Made by a program: the position numbers and the translations under genes. The notes beneath the pieces are model-generated. The model had not been told where the DNA came from. It saw only the letters and a program-made list of their open reading frames with translations, and made no database searches. Source: JAADDG01 sp964450755 (GTDB lineage Bacteria; Campylobacterota; Campylobacteria; Campylobacterales; JAADDG01). Taken from it: a stretch of 36,186 nt of DNA. The DNA lies in NCBI GenBank assembly GCA_964450755.1, contig CAYVDJ010000064.1, forward strand, positions 1 through 36,186. The letters run 5' to 3'. Below are positions 1 through 8,600 of the stretch, one piece after another (the first letter of the stretch is position 1; every line of letters begins with the position of its first letter).

Positions 1-1
1 T

Positions 2-1618
2 TCTTTTCTTTTGGCGGGGGAGACAACTGTTATACAGGATACGGCTTCCCAGCAGTTTCCGGATATAAATGACAAGTATGTGGTTTGGTCGGATACAAGA
101 GACGGAGGTTATGATATCTATCTTTATGATCTTGAAAACAAGACACAGACGCAGGTAACAAAGAGTGATGATTATGAGTGGAGTCCCAAGATTTACGGTG
201 ACAAGATTGTCTATTCCAAAGCTTCGGATATCTATCTTTATGATATTTCTTCAGGGCAGGAGACAGCAGTTACAACCAACCCTTTTGGACAATCCGATCC
301 CGGTATTTATGGAAGTACGATAGTTTGGGCGGATCGCAGGGACGGTTTTACCCATATCTATATGAAAACGGTGGGATCATCAGAAGAGATTAGAGTTACT
401 GATCATGACTCCAATCAGGAAGAACCAAAAATATATGGTGATAAAATAATATATATAGATGATCGCAATAAAAATGAAGGGGCTTATTATACTCTTTATC
501 TTTATAACCTCTCTACACATACAGAAAAACGCATTCCCTCTTTGACAGCGAATGTTTCTCAGACAAATCCTTTTATTTACAAAGATAAAATTGTATGGAA
601 TGAAAAGATAGACGGATATGATGATGTTGTTCTTTATGATTTGTCCACATCAAAATATACAAGGATCACAACTGATCCCAAAAATGATGTAAATCCTACG
701 ATCTATGATAATAAGATCGTTTACAGTGAAAACGGAGAGATATTTCTTTATGACCTCTCTTCTTCCAAAAAAGTAAAAGTAGTCTCAAAAGATGAAGAAA
801 ACAGTGCAAATGCCGTAGAACCCCATATCTATAAAAACAGTCTGCTTTATCTTTCCATAGGTGCCGAAGGAACATCTTTGAAATTGAGCGATCTCTCCTC
901 ACTTCCGGCAAATTATGACAAAAGTGATTTTGTAAAAAGGCTTTATACGACGCTTTTGGGCAGAGCTTATGATGATGGCGGACTCAATTTTCATGTGGGA
1001 GAACTTGAAAACGGAAACAGCGCATTGGATGTGGCAAAAAGCTTCTTTTTCAGTCCTGAATTTCAAAATATGTCTTTAAGTGATGAAGAGTTTTTGAGCA
1101 GACTTTACCACACTTTCCTAGACAGAGAGCCAGATAGCGGAGGAGTAAAATACTGGAAAGATCAGATGCAAAACGGAGGAAAATCAAGAAGACTTGTTTT
1201 TTATGAATTTGCTTTTTCTCCCGAATTTCAACAACTTGCCCAAAAATACAAGATTACTCCCTATACTTCAGATGATAAACTGACAGGTTTTATGGAGAGG
1301 CTTTTTGTGCTTGTTATGGGTAGAGAGTCGGATCAGGGAGGTATGGACTATTGGAAAAATGCATTAAAAAGCCATCAAAAAAGTGCCGATGAAGTGGTAA
1401 AAAATTTTTACAGCGCTCCTGAATTTCTCAACAAAAATCTAAGCAACAGAGATTTTATCATAAACGCATACAGAGCCATTATGGGAAGAGATCCCGATGA
1501 AGGAGGATTGGGTTACTGGGAAAATAAAATGAAAGAAGGTCTAAGCAAAGAAGATATTTTGGATCAGTTTCTATCTTCAAACGAATTTAAAAACCTTTTG
1601 CAAGAATACGGTTTGTAA
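2..1618 (+). CDS. Secreted TolB-like seven-blade beta-propeller protein with four C-terminal DUF4214 repeats (5' end outside window)
   Basis: The reading frame is open to the left edge. The first codons (SFLLAGETTV) look like the end of a signal peptide, so the true start lies upstream and the TTG at 11 is not the start. Seven repeats of the form xIYGDKIVW...IYLYDL...xxVT begin near nt 56, 185, 298, 425, 568, 693 and 820, which predicts a complete seven-blade TolB/WD40-like propeller. Four DUF4214-type repeats follow, near nt 925, 1080, 1285 and 1440, each with a G/D-R-x-x-D-x-GG-(x3)-W/H core (LLGRAYDDGG, FLDREPDSGG, VMGRESDQGG, IMGRDPDEGG) and an SPEF/APEF/SNEF end. DUF4214 is typical of secreted or surface proteins; its function is not settled. 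Export is inferred from the N-terminal fragment. Substrate or binding partner is unknown. Confidence 0.8.
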   Translation, partial: SFLLAGETTVIQDTASQQFPDINDKYVVWSDTRDGGYDIYLYDLENKTQTQVTKSDDYEWSPKIYGDKIVYSKASDIYLYDISSGQETAVTTNPFGQSDPGIYGSTIVWADRRDGFTHIYMKTVGSSEEIRVTDHDSNQEEPKIYGDKIIYIDDRNKNEGAYYTLYLYNLSTHTEKRIPSLTANVSQTNPFIYKDKIVWNEKIDGYDDVVLYDLSTSKYTRITTDPKNDVNPTIYDNKIVYSENGEIFLYDLSSSKKVKVVSKDEENSANAVEPHIYKNSLLYLSIGAEGTSLKLSDLSSLPANYDKSDFVKRLYTTLLGRAYDDGGLNFHVGELENGNSALDVAKSFFFSPEFQNMSLSDEEFLSRLYHTFLDREPDSGGVKYWKDQMQNGGKSRRLVFYEFAFSPEFQQLAQKYKITPYTSDDKLTGFMERLFVLVMGRESDQGGMDYWKNALKSHQKSADEVVKNFYSAPEFLNKNLSNRDFIINAYRAIMGRDPDEGGLGYWENKMKEGLSKEDILDQFLSSNEFKNLLQEYGL

Positions 1619-1628
1619 CGGTGAGGGG

Positions 1629-1656
1629 GAGGTGTGGTAAAATCACACCTCTTTTT
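1629..1656 (+). terminator. Rho-independent terminator after the propeller gene
   Basis: GAGGTGTG (1629-1636) pairs with CACACCTC (1644-1651) around a 7-nt loop and is followed by TTTTT. The T-run serves the plus-strand gene. It overlaps the clpB stop codon, so the same hairpin lies at the end of the convergent clpB transcript, but there it lacks a T-run. Confidence 0.85.
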
Positions 1657-4237
1657 ATACCCTTTGTCCGTTTACAAGGATGATGACGCTTTCTCCTTCA
1701 GCGTCAAAAACAACTTTGTCTCCCTCTTTGACTCTGTCTGAGAGGATGAGTTCGGCGAGATTGTCTTCTACGAGATCATAAAGCGCTCTTTTTAGAGGTC
1801 TTGCTCCGTAAACCGGATCAAAACCGGCTTTTGCCACCAATCTTTTGGCGTTATCGGTAAGTTCTACTTTTATGTCTCTCTCTTTCAGTTTTGCCTCTAT
1901 GCCTTTGAACATGATATCCACTATATCGACTATCGCTTCCTGTGTCAAAGGATTGAAGATTACGATATCATCGAGTCTGTTTAGAAATTCTGGTTTGAAA
2001 TATCTTTTCAGCTCATCTTTTACCGCTTTTTCTCTGTCTGTGGGATCGACAAACTCCATTATTTTATCACTTGCGATATTGCTTGTCATGATGATGATCG
2101 TATTTCTAAAGTCTATCGTAACACCTTTGTTGTCCGTCAATCTTCCGTCATCCAAAACCTGCAACAGGATGTTAAATACATCAGGATGAGCTTTTTCGAT
2201 CTCATCAAACAATATAACGCTGTAAGGCTTTCTTCTGACCGCTTCGGTTAGCTGTCCTCCCTCTTCATATCCTACATATCCCGGAGGCGCACCTACAAGT
2301 CTGCTGACGGAATGTTTTTCCATATATTCGCTCATATCGATTCTGATAAGCGATTTTTCGGTATCGAAAAGAAATTTTGCCAAAGTTTTTGCAGTCTGTG
2401 TTTTACCAACTCCCGTAGGTCCCAAAAACATGAAACTTCCTATCGGTCTGTTTTGATCACTCAAACCGGCTTTGTTTCTTTTTATGGCTCTTGATACCGC
2501 TTTTATCGCTTCATCTTGTCCTACGACCTCTTTTTTAAGCTCGTCTTGAACATGCAGGATTTTATCTTTTTCACTTTGAAGCATTTTTGTTACAGGAATA
2601 CCCGTCCATTTGCTTACGATATTTGCTATCATCTCTTCATCGACACTGTTTTTCAGCAGTGTTCCGCTCTCTTGCATTCTGTCCCATTGATCATTTAGAT
2701 CTTTTAGTTTCTTTTCAAAAGAGGGTATCTGACCGTACTCTATCTCTGCGGCTTTGTTGAAATTTGCCTCCCTTTTGGCTCTTTCAGCCTCCATTTTGAG
2801 TTTTTCGATCTCCTCTTTTACTTTTGCGATCTCTTTGAAAACATTTTTTTCATTTTCAAATTGAGACTCCAAAGCTCTCTTTTTCTCTTCAAGATCTGCA
2901 ACCTCTTTTTCGATCTCTTTTAGTCTCTCTTCGTTCTTTTTGCTTTTTTCCATCAAAAGAGCCTCTTTCTCCACAAGCAGACTCTCTATCTCTCTTTTTA
3001 CTTTTGAGAGTTCAAAAGGTTCGGATTCTATCTGCATTTTCAGTTCCGCTGCCGCTTCGTCTATCAGATCGATACCTTTGTCGGGCAGATATCTGTCGGT
3101 TATATATCTCGCACTCAGTTTTGCAGCCGCTACAAGCGCACTGTCGAGTATCTGAACATTATGATGAGTTTCAAGTCTCTCTTTCAGTCCTCTTAAGATT
3201 TGAAGAGCCTCATTGATAGAGGGTTCTTCGACTTTTACAGGCTGAAACCTTCTTTGAAGTGCCGCATCTTTTTCAAAGTATTTTCTATACTCTTTAAGTG
3301 TCGTTGCTCCTATCGTATGAAGTTCTCCCCTTGCAAGAGCCGGTTTTAGGATATTTGCCGCATCCATGCTTCCTTCACTGGCTCCCGCACCTACTATCGT
3401 ATGGATCTCATCGATAAAGAGAATGATATTTCCGGCGCTTTTTACTTCGTTTACAACACTTTTTAATCTGTCTTCAAACTCTCCTCTGTATTTTGCTCCG
3501 GCTATCAACGCACTCATATCAAGAGCAACGACTCTTTTGTTTTGAAGAGACAAAGGAACCTCTTTTAATGCGATTCTTTGGGCAAGTCCTTCGACAAGAG
3601 CCGTTTTGCCGACTCCTGGTTCTCCTAGTAAAATAGGATTGTTTTTTGTTTTTCTTATCAGGATTTGCATCATCCTCTGTATCTCTTCATCTCTTCCGAT
3701 AACCGGATCAAGCTCTCCTTCCAAAGCTTTTTTGGTCAGGTCTATTCCGTACTTTTCCAGTGATTCAAGCGTCTCTTCGGCGCTTTGACTCTCTATCTTT
3801 TTGCCGCCTCTGATAGCTTCAAAAGTTTTTTTAAGTTCCAAAATATCCATATATTTGGAAAATATATTTTTAAATCTCTCTATATTTGCCAGTATCCAGG
3901 TATCTACGGCGATAAACTGATCTCCGTTTTTTACCATCAGACCTTCAGCTTTTTGTAAAGATTCGGCAAGATTTCTTGATATCTTTATATTTTCTTTTGT
4001 TACGCTTGAGGCTTTTGGAAGTTTGTCCGCTTCGCTTTTTACATCAAGCTCGATAGCTGTTTTGTCGATGTTCATCTTGTTTAGAGCCTGATTGAGTATA
4101 GAGCCTGAATCAGTCAGTAATCCCCATAAAACATGGATGTTATCCACTTCACTGTTTTTATTGTGCAGAGCCAGACTGATACCGCTCTCTATCGCTTGTG
4201 TCATTTGATGTGTCAGTTTCTCAAAAATATTTTTCAT
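1655..4237 (-). CDS. clpB: ATP-dependent disaggregase chaperone ClpB
   Basis: ClpB is the Hsp100 disaggregase that, with DnaK, threads aggregated proteins through a hexameric ring in the cytoplasm. The 860-residue length is normal for full-length ClpB. The Clp N domain covers about residues 1-145. The first AAA+ module has Walker A GEPGVGKT near residue 204 and Walker B FIDEIHTI. The long M-domain coiled coil spans about 400-525 (rich in E, K and L). The second AAA+ module has GPTGVGKT near 605, and the ClpB D2-small domain ends the protein. The start ATG has a GGGGAA ribosome site just upstream. It is divergent from ctpA, as in C. jejuni (Cj0509c/Cj0511, from memory). Heat-shock control is expected from the family. 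Confidence 0.97.
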   Translation of the reverse strand: MKNIFEKLTHQMTQAIESGISLALHNKNSEVDNIHVLWGLLTDSGSILNQALNKMNIDKTAIELDVKSEADKLPKASSVTKENIKISRNLAESLQKAEGLMVKNGDQFIAVDTWILANIERFKNIFSKYMDILELKKTFEAIRGGKKIESQSAEETLESLEKYGIDLTKKALEGELDPVIGRDEEIQRMMQILIRKTKNNPILLGEPGVGKTALVEGLAQRIALKEVPLSLQNKRVVALDMSALIAGAKYRGEFEDRLKSVVNEVKSAGNIILFIDEIHTIVGAGASEGSMDAANILKPALARGELHTIGATTLKEYRKYFEKDAALQRRFQPVKVEEPSINEALQILRGLKERLETHHNVQILDSALVAAAKLSARYITDRYLPDKGIDLIDEAAAELKMQIESEPFELSKVKREIESLLVEKEALLMEKSKKNEERLKEIEKEVADLEEKKRALESQFENEKNVFKEIAKVKEEIEKLKMEAERAKREANFNKAAEIEYGQIPSFEKKLKDLNDQWDRMQESGTLLKNSVDEEMIANIVSKWTGIPVTKMLQSEKDKILHVQDELKKEVVGQDEAIKAVSRAIKRNKAGLSDQNRPIGSFMFLGPTGVGKTQTAKTLAKFLFDTEKSLIRIDMSEYMEKHSVSRLVGAPPGYVGYEEGGQLTEAVRRKPYSVILFDEIEKAHPDVFNILLQVLDDGRLTDNKGVTIDFRNTIIIMTSNIASDKIMEFVDPTDREKAVKDELKRYFKPEFLNRLDDIVIFNPLTQEAIVDIVDIMFKGIEAKLKERDIKVELTDNAKRLVAKAGFDPVYGARPLKRALYDLVEDNLAELILSDRVKEGDKVVFDAEGESVIILVNGQRV

Positions 4238-4269
4238 ACTTTTCCCCTTAGTTTTCTTTAGTTGATGTA

Positions 4270-4299
4270 ATTATATAATATTTAGTCTATCAATGTCAA
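4270..4299 (-). promoter_or_regulatory. clpB promoter, sigma70-type, with a weak HAIR-like overlap
   Basis: On the minus strand TTGACA (complement of 4294-4299) is followed after 18 nt by TATAAT (complement of 4270-4275), an almost perfect housekeeping promoter about 35-60 nt upstream of clpB. The -35 region also reads CTTGACA-N7-ACTAAAT (4280-4300), 10 of 14 positions of the HspR HAIR consensus CTTGAGT-N7-ACTCAAG. The promoter is well supported; the operator is tentative. Confidence 0.65.
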
Positions 4300-4391
4300 G
4301 TATTATGAAAAAATTTTTTTAATGTTAACAAAAAGTAATAATATTGAGTTTTATTATCTATGATCTAATCATACTTTTAGCGAAATTAAAA

Positions 4392-4397
4392 TATAAT
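4392..4397 (+). promoter_or_regulatory. -10 box of the ctpA-pur operon
   Basis: TATAAT lies 41 nt upstream of the ctpA start, in an AT-rich stretch without a clear -35 box, as is common for Campylobacterota sigma70 promoters. Confidence 0.5.
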
Positions 4398-4438
4398 AGA
4401 CCAATTTTTTAATTTTGAAATTTTAATATCTGGAGAAT

Positions 4439-5779
4439 ATGAAAAAAATGCAGAAGAATATCAAATATCTAACGCTTGGCTTTGCATCAACCCTGCTTGC
4501 CTCATCTTTGCTTTTTTCCCCCTCTCTTTTTGCAAAGGCAGAGTATGCCTCAAAAGAGACGACTGAAAGTAAGCTTGAATCATTGGCCAAATTTACCAAA
4601 GTTATCAGTCTGGTTGAAAAATACTATGTTGATGAAGAGAATATATCAGGTATCGTTGATAAGGCTATTTCAGGGCTTCTTAGCAATCTTGACGCACACT
4701 CTTCGTTTTTGAACAAGAAGAGTTATAAAGAGTTGAAGATTCAGACAGAAGGTGAGTTTGGAGGTCTTGGGATAACAGTCGGTATGAGAGACGGTGCGCT
4801 TACGGTTATAGCGCCGATAGAAGATACTCCGGCATATAAAGCCGGTTTGAAATCGGGAGATATAATCTTAAAAATAGACAAGAAATCAACTCTTAACATG
4901 ACACTTGACGAAGCGGTCTCTTTGATGAGAGGAAAACCCAAAACAGATATAGTTTTGACTATTATAAGAAAAGGTGAAAGCAAACCGCTTACGGTAAAAA
5001 TCACAAGAGATATCATAAAAGTCAAATCAGTCTATACAAAAAAAGTTGATGAAAGCGGAATCTTATATCTGAGAGTTACCAACTTTGACAAAAAAGTGGA
5101 AAGAGATGTAAGAAAAGCGATAAAAGCCAATAAAGATATCAAAGGTATAATTTTGGATCTCAGAAACAATCCCGGAGGACTTTTGAGTCAGGCTGTCGGA
5201 CTTGTGGATATTTTTGTCGATAAAGGGGTGATCGTTTCCCAAAAAGGAAGAGCCGAGGGAGAAGATGAGGTTTATAAAGCTTCGTCGGTAAATACTCTTT
5301 TTAGAGGTCCGTTGGTTGTTTTGGTAAACGAGGGAAGTGCCAGTGCCAGTGAGATTGTAAGCGGATCTTTGCAGGATCACAAAAGAGCCATCATCGTAGG
5401 TCAAAAGACTTTCGGTAAAGGAAGTGTACAGGTTATCATGCCTATTAACAAGGATGAAGCTCTAAGGCTTACGATAGCAAGATATTATCTGCCTAGCAAA
5501 AGAACCATTCAGGCTGTCGGAGTAACGCCGGATATCGAAGTTTATGCAGGAAAAGTTCCTCATGAAGAAGATAAATTTGCGATAAAAGAGAGTGAGCTTA
5601 AAAAACATCTAAAGAGCGAACTTGAAAAGATAGAGGGTAAAAAGAAAAACAAGAAAAAGGATAAAAAGGATAAATCCAAGAAGAAGATTATAACAAAAAA
5701 GGATATTCTTGAGGATTTACAGTTAAAAACGGCAATAGATACAGTAAAAGTGTTATCTATCACACAATCAAAAAAATAA
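4439..5779 (+). CDS. ctpA: S41 family C-terminal processing peptidase
   Basis: This is a periplasmic serine protease that cleaves proteins from the C-terminus, involved in envelope quality control. A signal peptide occupies about residues 1-34 (hydrophobic LTLGFASTLLASSLLF, then FAKA). A PDZ domain follows at about 95-170 (EFGGLGITVG...AGLKSGDIILKID). The S41 core contains LDLRNNPGG and the motif GSASASE with catalytic Ser302; Lys327 in TFGKGSVQ is the expected general base, 25 residues later, as in Prc. The last ~50 residues are unusually Lys-rich (EGKKKNKKKDKKDKSKKK) and lie outside the protease core. The start has GGAG nine bases upstream. It heads the operon that continues into purC 11 nt downstream, an order shared with C. 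jejuni. Confidence 0.93.
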   Translation: MKKMQKNIKYLTLGFASTLLASSLLFSPSLFAKAEYASKETTESKLESLAKFTKVISLVEKYYVDEENISGIVDKAISGLLSNLDAHSSFLNKKSYKELKIQTEGEFGGLGITVGMRDGALTVIAPIEDTPAYKAGLKSGDIILKIDKKSTLNMTLDEAVSLMRGKPKTDIVLTIIRKGESKPLTVKITRDIIKVKSVYTKKVDESGILYLRVTNFDKKVERDVRKAIKANKDIKGIILDLRNNPGGLLSQAVGLVDIFVDKGVIVSQKGRAEGEDEVYKASSVNTLFRGPLVVLVNEGSASASEIVSGSLQDHKRAIIVGQKTFGKGSVQVIMPINKDEALRLTIARYYLPSKRTIQAVGVTPDIEVYAGKVPHEEDKFAIKESELKKHLKSELEKIEGKKKNKKKDKKDKSKKKIITKKDILEDLQLKTAIDTVKVLSITQSKK

Positions 5780-5790
5780 GAGGACAGTTT

Positions 5791-6507
5791 ATGCAAAAGG
5801 GCGATCTTTTATATGAGGGAAAAGGTAAAAGGCTTTATAAAAGCGATGATGAAAATCTTCTCATAGCAGAGTTCAAAGATGATTTGACGGCTTTTAATGC
5901 CCAAAAAAAAGGAACTGAAGAGGGCAAAGGGGCATTAAATGCCAAAATAAGCGCAAAACTTTTTGAGATGCTGGAAGAAAAAGGGATAAAAACCCATCTG
6001 GTAAAAGTTTTGGGTGATGATCTTCATCTGGTTAAAAAAGTCTCTATTATCCCGATAGAGGTTGTAGTCAGAAACACGGCTACCGGATCTTTAACCAAAA
6101 GACTTGGGATAAAAGACGGTACTGTTTTGCCTTTTTCTCTGGTGGAGTTTTATTATAAAGATGATGAACTAAATGATCCTTTGATCAATGATGAACATGC
6201 GCTTTTACTAAATCTTGCAAAGAGTGAAGTGGAACTTGAAGAGCTTAAAAGACTCGGAAGAGAGATCAATGTAATCCTAAAGAGCTATTTTGCGAAAAAA
6301 GGGTTGAATCTTGTTGATTTTAAAGTGGAATTTGGCAAAGATGAAAACGGAAATATACTTTTGGCAGATGAGATAAGTCCTGACAGTTGCCGTTTTTGGG
6401 ATATGCAGACAAATGAAAAGTTGGACAAAGACAGATTCAGAGAGGGATTGGGCGGTGTAAAAGTTGCCTATGAAGAGATATTGAAAAGAATTTCAGAGGA
6501 TATTTGA
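5791..6507 (+). CDS. purC: Phosphoribosylaminoimidazole-succinocarboxamide synthase (SAICAR synthetase)
   Basis: PurC condenses CAIR with aspartate, using ATP, to give SAICAR in de novo purine synthesis. The 238-residue length is normal. Family motifs are visible: the N-terminal LYEGKGKRLY nucleotide loop, the central VVRNTATGSL block (bacterial RNxAAGS/TG region) and ADEISPDSCRFWD near the C-terminus, which holds the ligand-binding Asp and Ser. A GAGGA site precedes the ATG. Its stop codon shares one base with the purS ATG (TGATG), so the two are translationally coupled. Confidence 0.97.
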   Translation: MQKGDLLYEGKGKRLYKSDDENLLIAEFKDDLTAFNAQKKGTEEGKGALNAKISAKLFEMLEEKGIKTHLVKVLGDDLHLVKKVSIIPIEVVVRNTATGSLTKRLGIKDGTVLPFSLVEFYYKDDELNDPLINDEHALLLNLAKSEVELEELKRLGREINVILKSYFAKKGLNLVDFKVEFGKDENGNILLADEISPDSCRFWDMQTNEKLDKDRFREGLGGVKVAYEEILKRISEDI

Positions 6508-6746
6508 TGAAAGTAACAGTTAATATTCAGTTAAAAGAGGGTGTTTTGGATCCGCAGGGAAAAGCAGTTCACCATGCGTTGGGTTCTCTTGGTTTTGGTG
6601 AAGTAAAAGGTGTAAGAATAGGTAAACAGATAGTGTTGGAAATAGATGAGAGCGATAAAGAAAAAGCAAAACAAAAAGTTACAAATATGTGTGAAGAATT
6701 ACTTGCAAATACGGTTATCGAAGATTATTCGATAGAGGTTTTATGA
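6507..6746 (+). CDS. purS: Phosphoribosylformylglycinamidine synthase subunit PurS
   Basis: This small subunit (79 aa) bridges PurL and the PurQ glutaminase in the three-part FGAM synthase. The sequence has the PurS signature: a KVTVNIQLKEGVLDPQGKAV strand-loop start and a compact beta-alpha-beta fold ending in IEDYSIEVL. I choose the ATG at 6507 over an in-frame TTG one codon earlier, because the ATG overlaps the purC stop and lies seven bases after AGAGGA. purQ starts one base after its stop. A split PurS/PurQ/PurL enzyme is usual in this phylum; purL is not in the window. Confidence 0.96.
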   Translation: MKVTVNIQLKEGVLDPQGKAVHHALGSLGFGEVKGVRIGKQIVLEIDESDKEKAKQKVTNMCEELLANTVIEDYSIEVL

Positions 6747-6747
6747 T

Positions 6748-7419
6748 ATGAAAGCCGCCGTTATCGTTTTTCCCGGAACCAACTGTGAACTGGATACGAA
6801 ATATGCTTTGGAAAAACTCTCTTTTAAAGTTGAGCTTCTTTGGCATAAAGAGAAGAATTTGCCAAAAGATGTTGATTTGGTTGTTTTGCCGGGAGGTTTC
6901 AGTTACGGGGATTATCTAAGAAGCGGAGCTATAAGCAAATTTGCTCCCGTTATGGAAGCTGTTATCTCTTTTTCCAAAAAAGGCGGAAATGTTTTGGGGA
7001 TTTGTAACGGATTTCAAATACTTTTGGAATCCCATCTGTTACCCGGAGCTATGGTTAAAAATCAAAATGTTCATTTTATATCAAAATACCACAGACTGAA
7101 AGTTATCAGTAACAATAACCGTTTTTTAAGCAAAACAGAAAAAGATGAGATATTGAATATACCTGTTGCCCACGGAGAGGGAAACTACTATATAGATGAA
7201 AAAGGCTTAAAAGAGCTGTATGAAAATGATCAGGTTTTGTTGAGATACTGTGATGAAAACGGTAAAGAGTCAAATCCTAACGGTTCGGTTGATGCGATAG
7301 CCGGAATCTGTAACAAAGAGAAAAATATTTTCGCCCTTATGCCTCATCCGGAAAGAGCAGTGGAGGGAATACTTGGTTCAGAGGACGGAATAAAAATGCT
7401 TCAAGGCTTTTTGAATTGA
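6748..7419 (+). CDS. purQ: Phosphoribosylformylglycinamidine synthase subunit PurQ (glutaminase)
   Basis: PurQ is the class I glutamine amidotransferase subunit that releases ammonia for FGAM synthase. The catalytic triad is visible: nucleophile Cys86 in GICNGFQ, and His200 with Glu202 in MPHPERA. The glycine-rich LPGGFSYGDYLRSGA segment and AHGEGNYY are PurQ-specific. The 223-residue length is normal. It is coupled to purS upstream and overlaps the next gene by one base. Confidence 0.97.
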   Translation: MKAAVIVFPGTNCELDTKYALEKLSFKVELLWHKEKNLPKDVDLVVLPGGFSYGDYLRSGAISKFAPVMEAVISFSKKGGNVLGICNGFQILLESHLLPGAMVKNQNVHFISKYHRLKVISNNNRFLSKTEKDEILNIPVAHGEGNYYIDEKGLKELYENDQVLLRYCDENGKESNPNGSVDAIAGICNKEKNIFALMPHPERAVEGILGSEDGIKMLQGFLN

Positions 7420-8600
7420 TGAAAAGTTTTTATTCTTTTTTTCTCATATTTTTTTTGGTAACTCATCTTTTGGGGGAGTCAAACGAGCCTTCTGTTTTTG
7501 AAGATGAGATAGGCAATGAAGAGTCTTTTTTCCCTCTTCCAGAACATTTGCAGCCAAAAAAAGCTCCTGTCGTAAAAACTCCCGTTGTAAAAGCAAAGTC
7601 GATATTTTTATCGTATGAAAATACTCCTAAAAGAGTTTATGTCAATGAGATTTTCAAGGTAGATATCAAAGCTATTGTAGCTTTTGAGAATATTAAAGAT
7701 ATTTCATATTCCTTAATGGCAGGAGATGAGTATGAAATATTAAATCCAAAAACATCTTTTAAACCGTTGAATGAAAATAAATATCTGCTGACTCTCTATT
7801 TTAAGCTAAAAAGCCCTTCCTCAATATTTCCGAATATCAAAATTACCGCTACCGATAACAGCGGATACAAAGAGAGCAGTATCCTTGATACATTTAATCC
7901 CAAAATATCGACTATAAAAAAGAGTGCGGATTTCTGCGGTGTTTTGGCTGATTCACTTAAGGTATTGAATTATAAAACAACCAGATTTGATGAAAAAAGT
8001 TATATGTTTGTTATGAAAATATCTTCAAAAAAAGGAAATCTTGAAGATTTTCATATAGGTTGGGTTAACAGGGATAAGATTGAAGAGACTCAAGGAGATT
8101 TTTTAAATAAAAGTATTGTCTATATCGCTTTTATTCCTCAAGATACAAAGCAGTTTCATTTTAAATATTTCAATCTTGCAAAACGACAGTTTGAATCTTT
8201 TTCGTTTAATGTTGTTTTGGAAAAAGAGGAGTTAAGTACACAGATCGATTTAAATCCGAAGGCAAGCAGATTTGATATCTATAAAGATGCATTTTTGGGT
8301 TTTATAGCTTTTATCTTTTTGGTAATGTTTGTTTTAAAAAGGAAAAAAGGTTACAGTTATATCTATCTTGTCGTGGCTGTTGTGATAACTGCTTATATTA
8401 TTTATGATCAACTTCCGTTTTCTGATGTCAATATCAAAAAGAATACCCAGATTAAGATATTACCGACTGAAAACTCTACCGTTTTTTTTACGACGGATAG
8501 AGATTTGAGCGTAAAAGTGCTTAACAAAAGGAAAGAGTATCTAAAAGTACTGCTTCCCAATAATAAAATAGGATGGGTTAAAAATGAAGATGTTTTCTAA
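7419..8600 (+). CDS. Membrane-anchored envelope protein with C-terminal SH3-like domain, unknown function
   Basis: This 393-residue protein starts at the ATG that overlaps the purQ stop (TGATG). Residues 1-20 are a signal peptide (YSFFLIFFLVTHLLGE). The periplasmic part is followed by two hydrophobic segments near residues 288-302 and 310-328, and an SH3-like C-terminus near 340-393 (IKILPTENSTVF...GWVKNEDVF) typical of bacterial SH3 folds. I do not recognise the central domain. The same slot between purQ and plsC is filled by a conserved periplasmic protein in C. jejuni (Cj0515, from memory), so it is probably a phylum-specific envelope protein rather than a purine enzyme. plsC overlaps its end by 17 nt. 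A BatD-like domain was considered but not shown. Confidence 0.7.
   Translation: MKSFYSFFLIFFLVTHLLGESNEPSVFEDEIGNEESFFPLPEHLQPKKAPVVKTPVVKAKSIFLSYENTPKRVYVNEIFKVDIKAIVAFENIKDISYSLMAGDEYEILNPKTSFKPLNENKYLLTLYFKLKSPSSIFPNIKITATDNSGYKESSILDTFNPKISTIKKSADFCGVLADSLKVLNYKTTRFDEKSYMFVMKISSKKGNLEDFHIGWVNRDKIEETQGDFLNKSIVYIAFIPQDTKQFHFKYFNLAKRQFESFSFNVVLEKEELSTQIDLNPKASRFDIYKDAFLGFIAFIFLVMFVLKRKKGYSYIYLVVAVVITAYIIYDQLPFSDVNIKKNTQIKILPTENSTVFFTTDRDLSVKVLNKRKEYLKVLLPNNKIGWVKNEDVF

Noticed and set aside
11..13. TTG at 11 as the start of the propeller gene
   Set aside because: The frame continues to the left edge with a signal-peptide-like tail, so the start is upstream.
1845..3788. Several plus-strand frames of 60-114 codons within the clpB region
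   Set aside because: They are antisense shadows of clpB, hydrophobic or low-complexity, without ribosome sites, and clpB is unmistakable.
4238..4438. CIRCE element (HrcA operator) for clpB
   Set aside because: No TTAGCACTC-N9-GAGTGCTAA-like repeat is present.
4741..5404. Minus-strand frames opposite ctpA
   Set aside because: Antisense shadows of a complete S41 protease gene.
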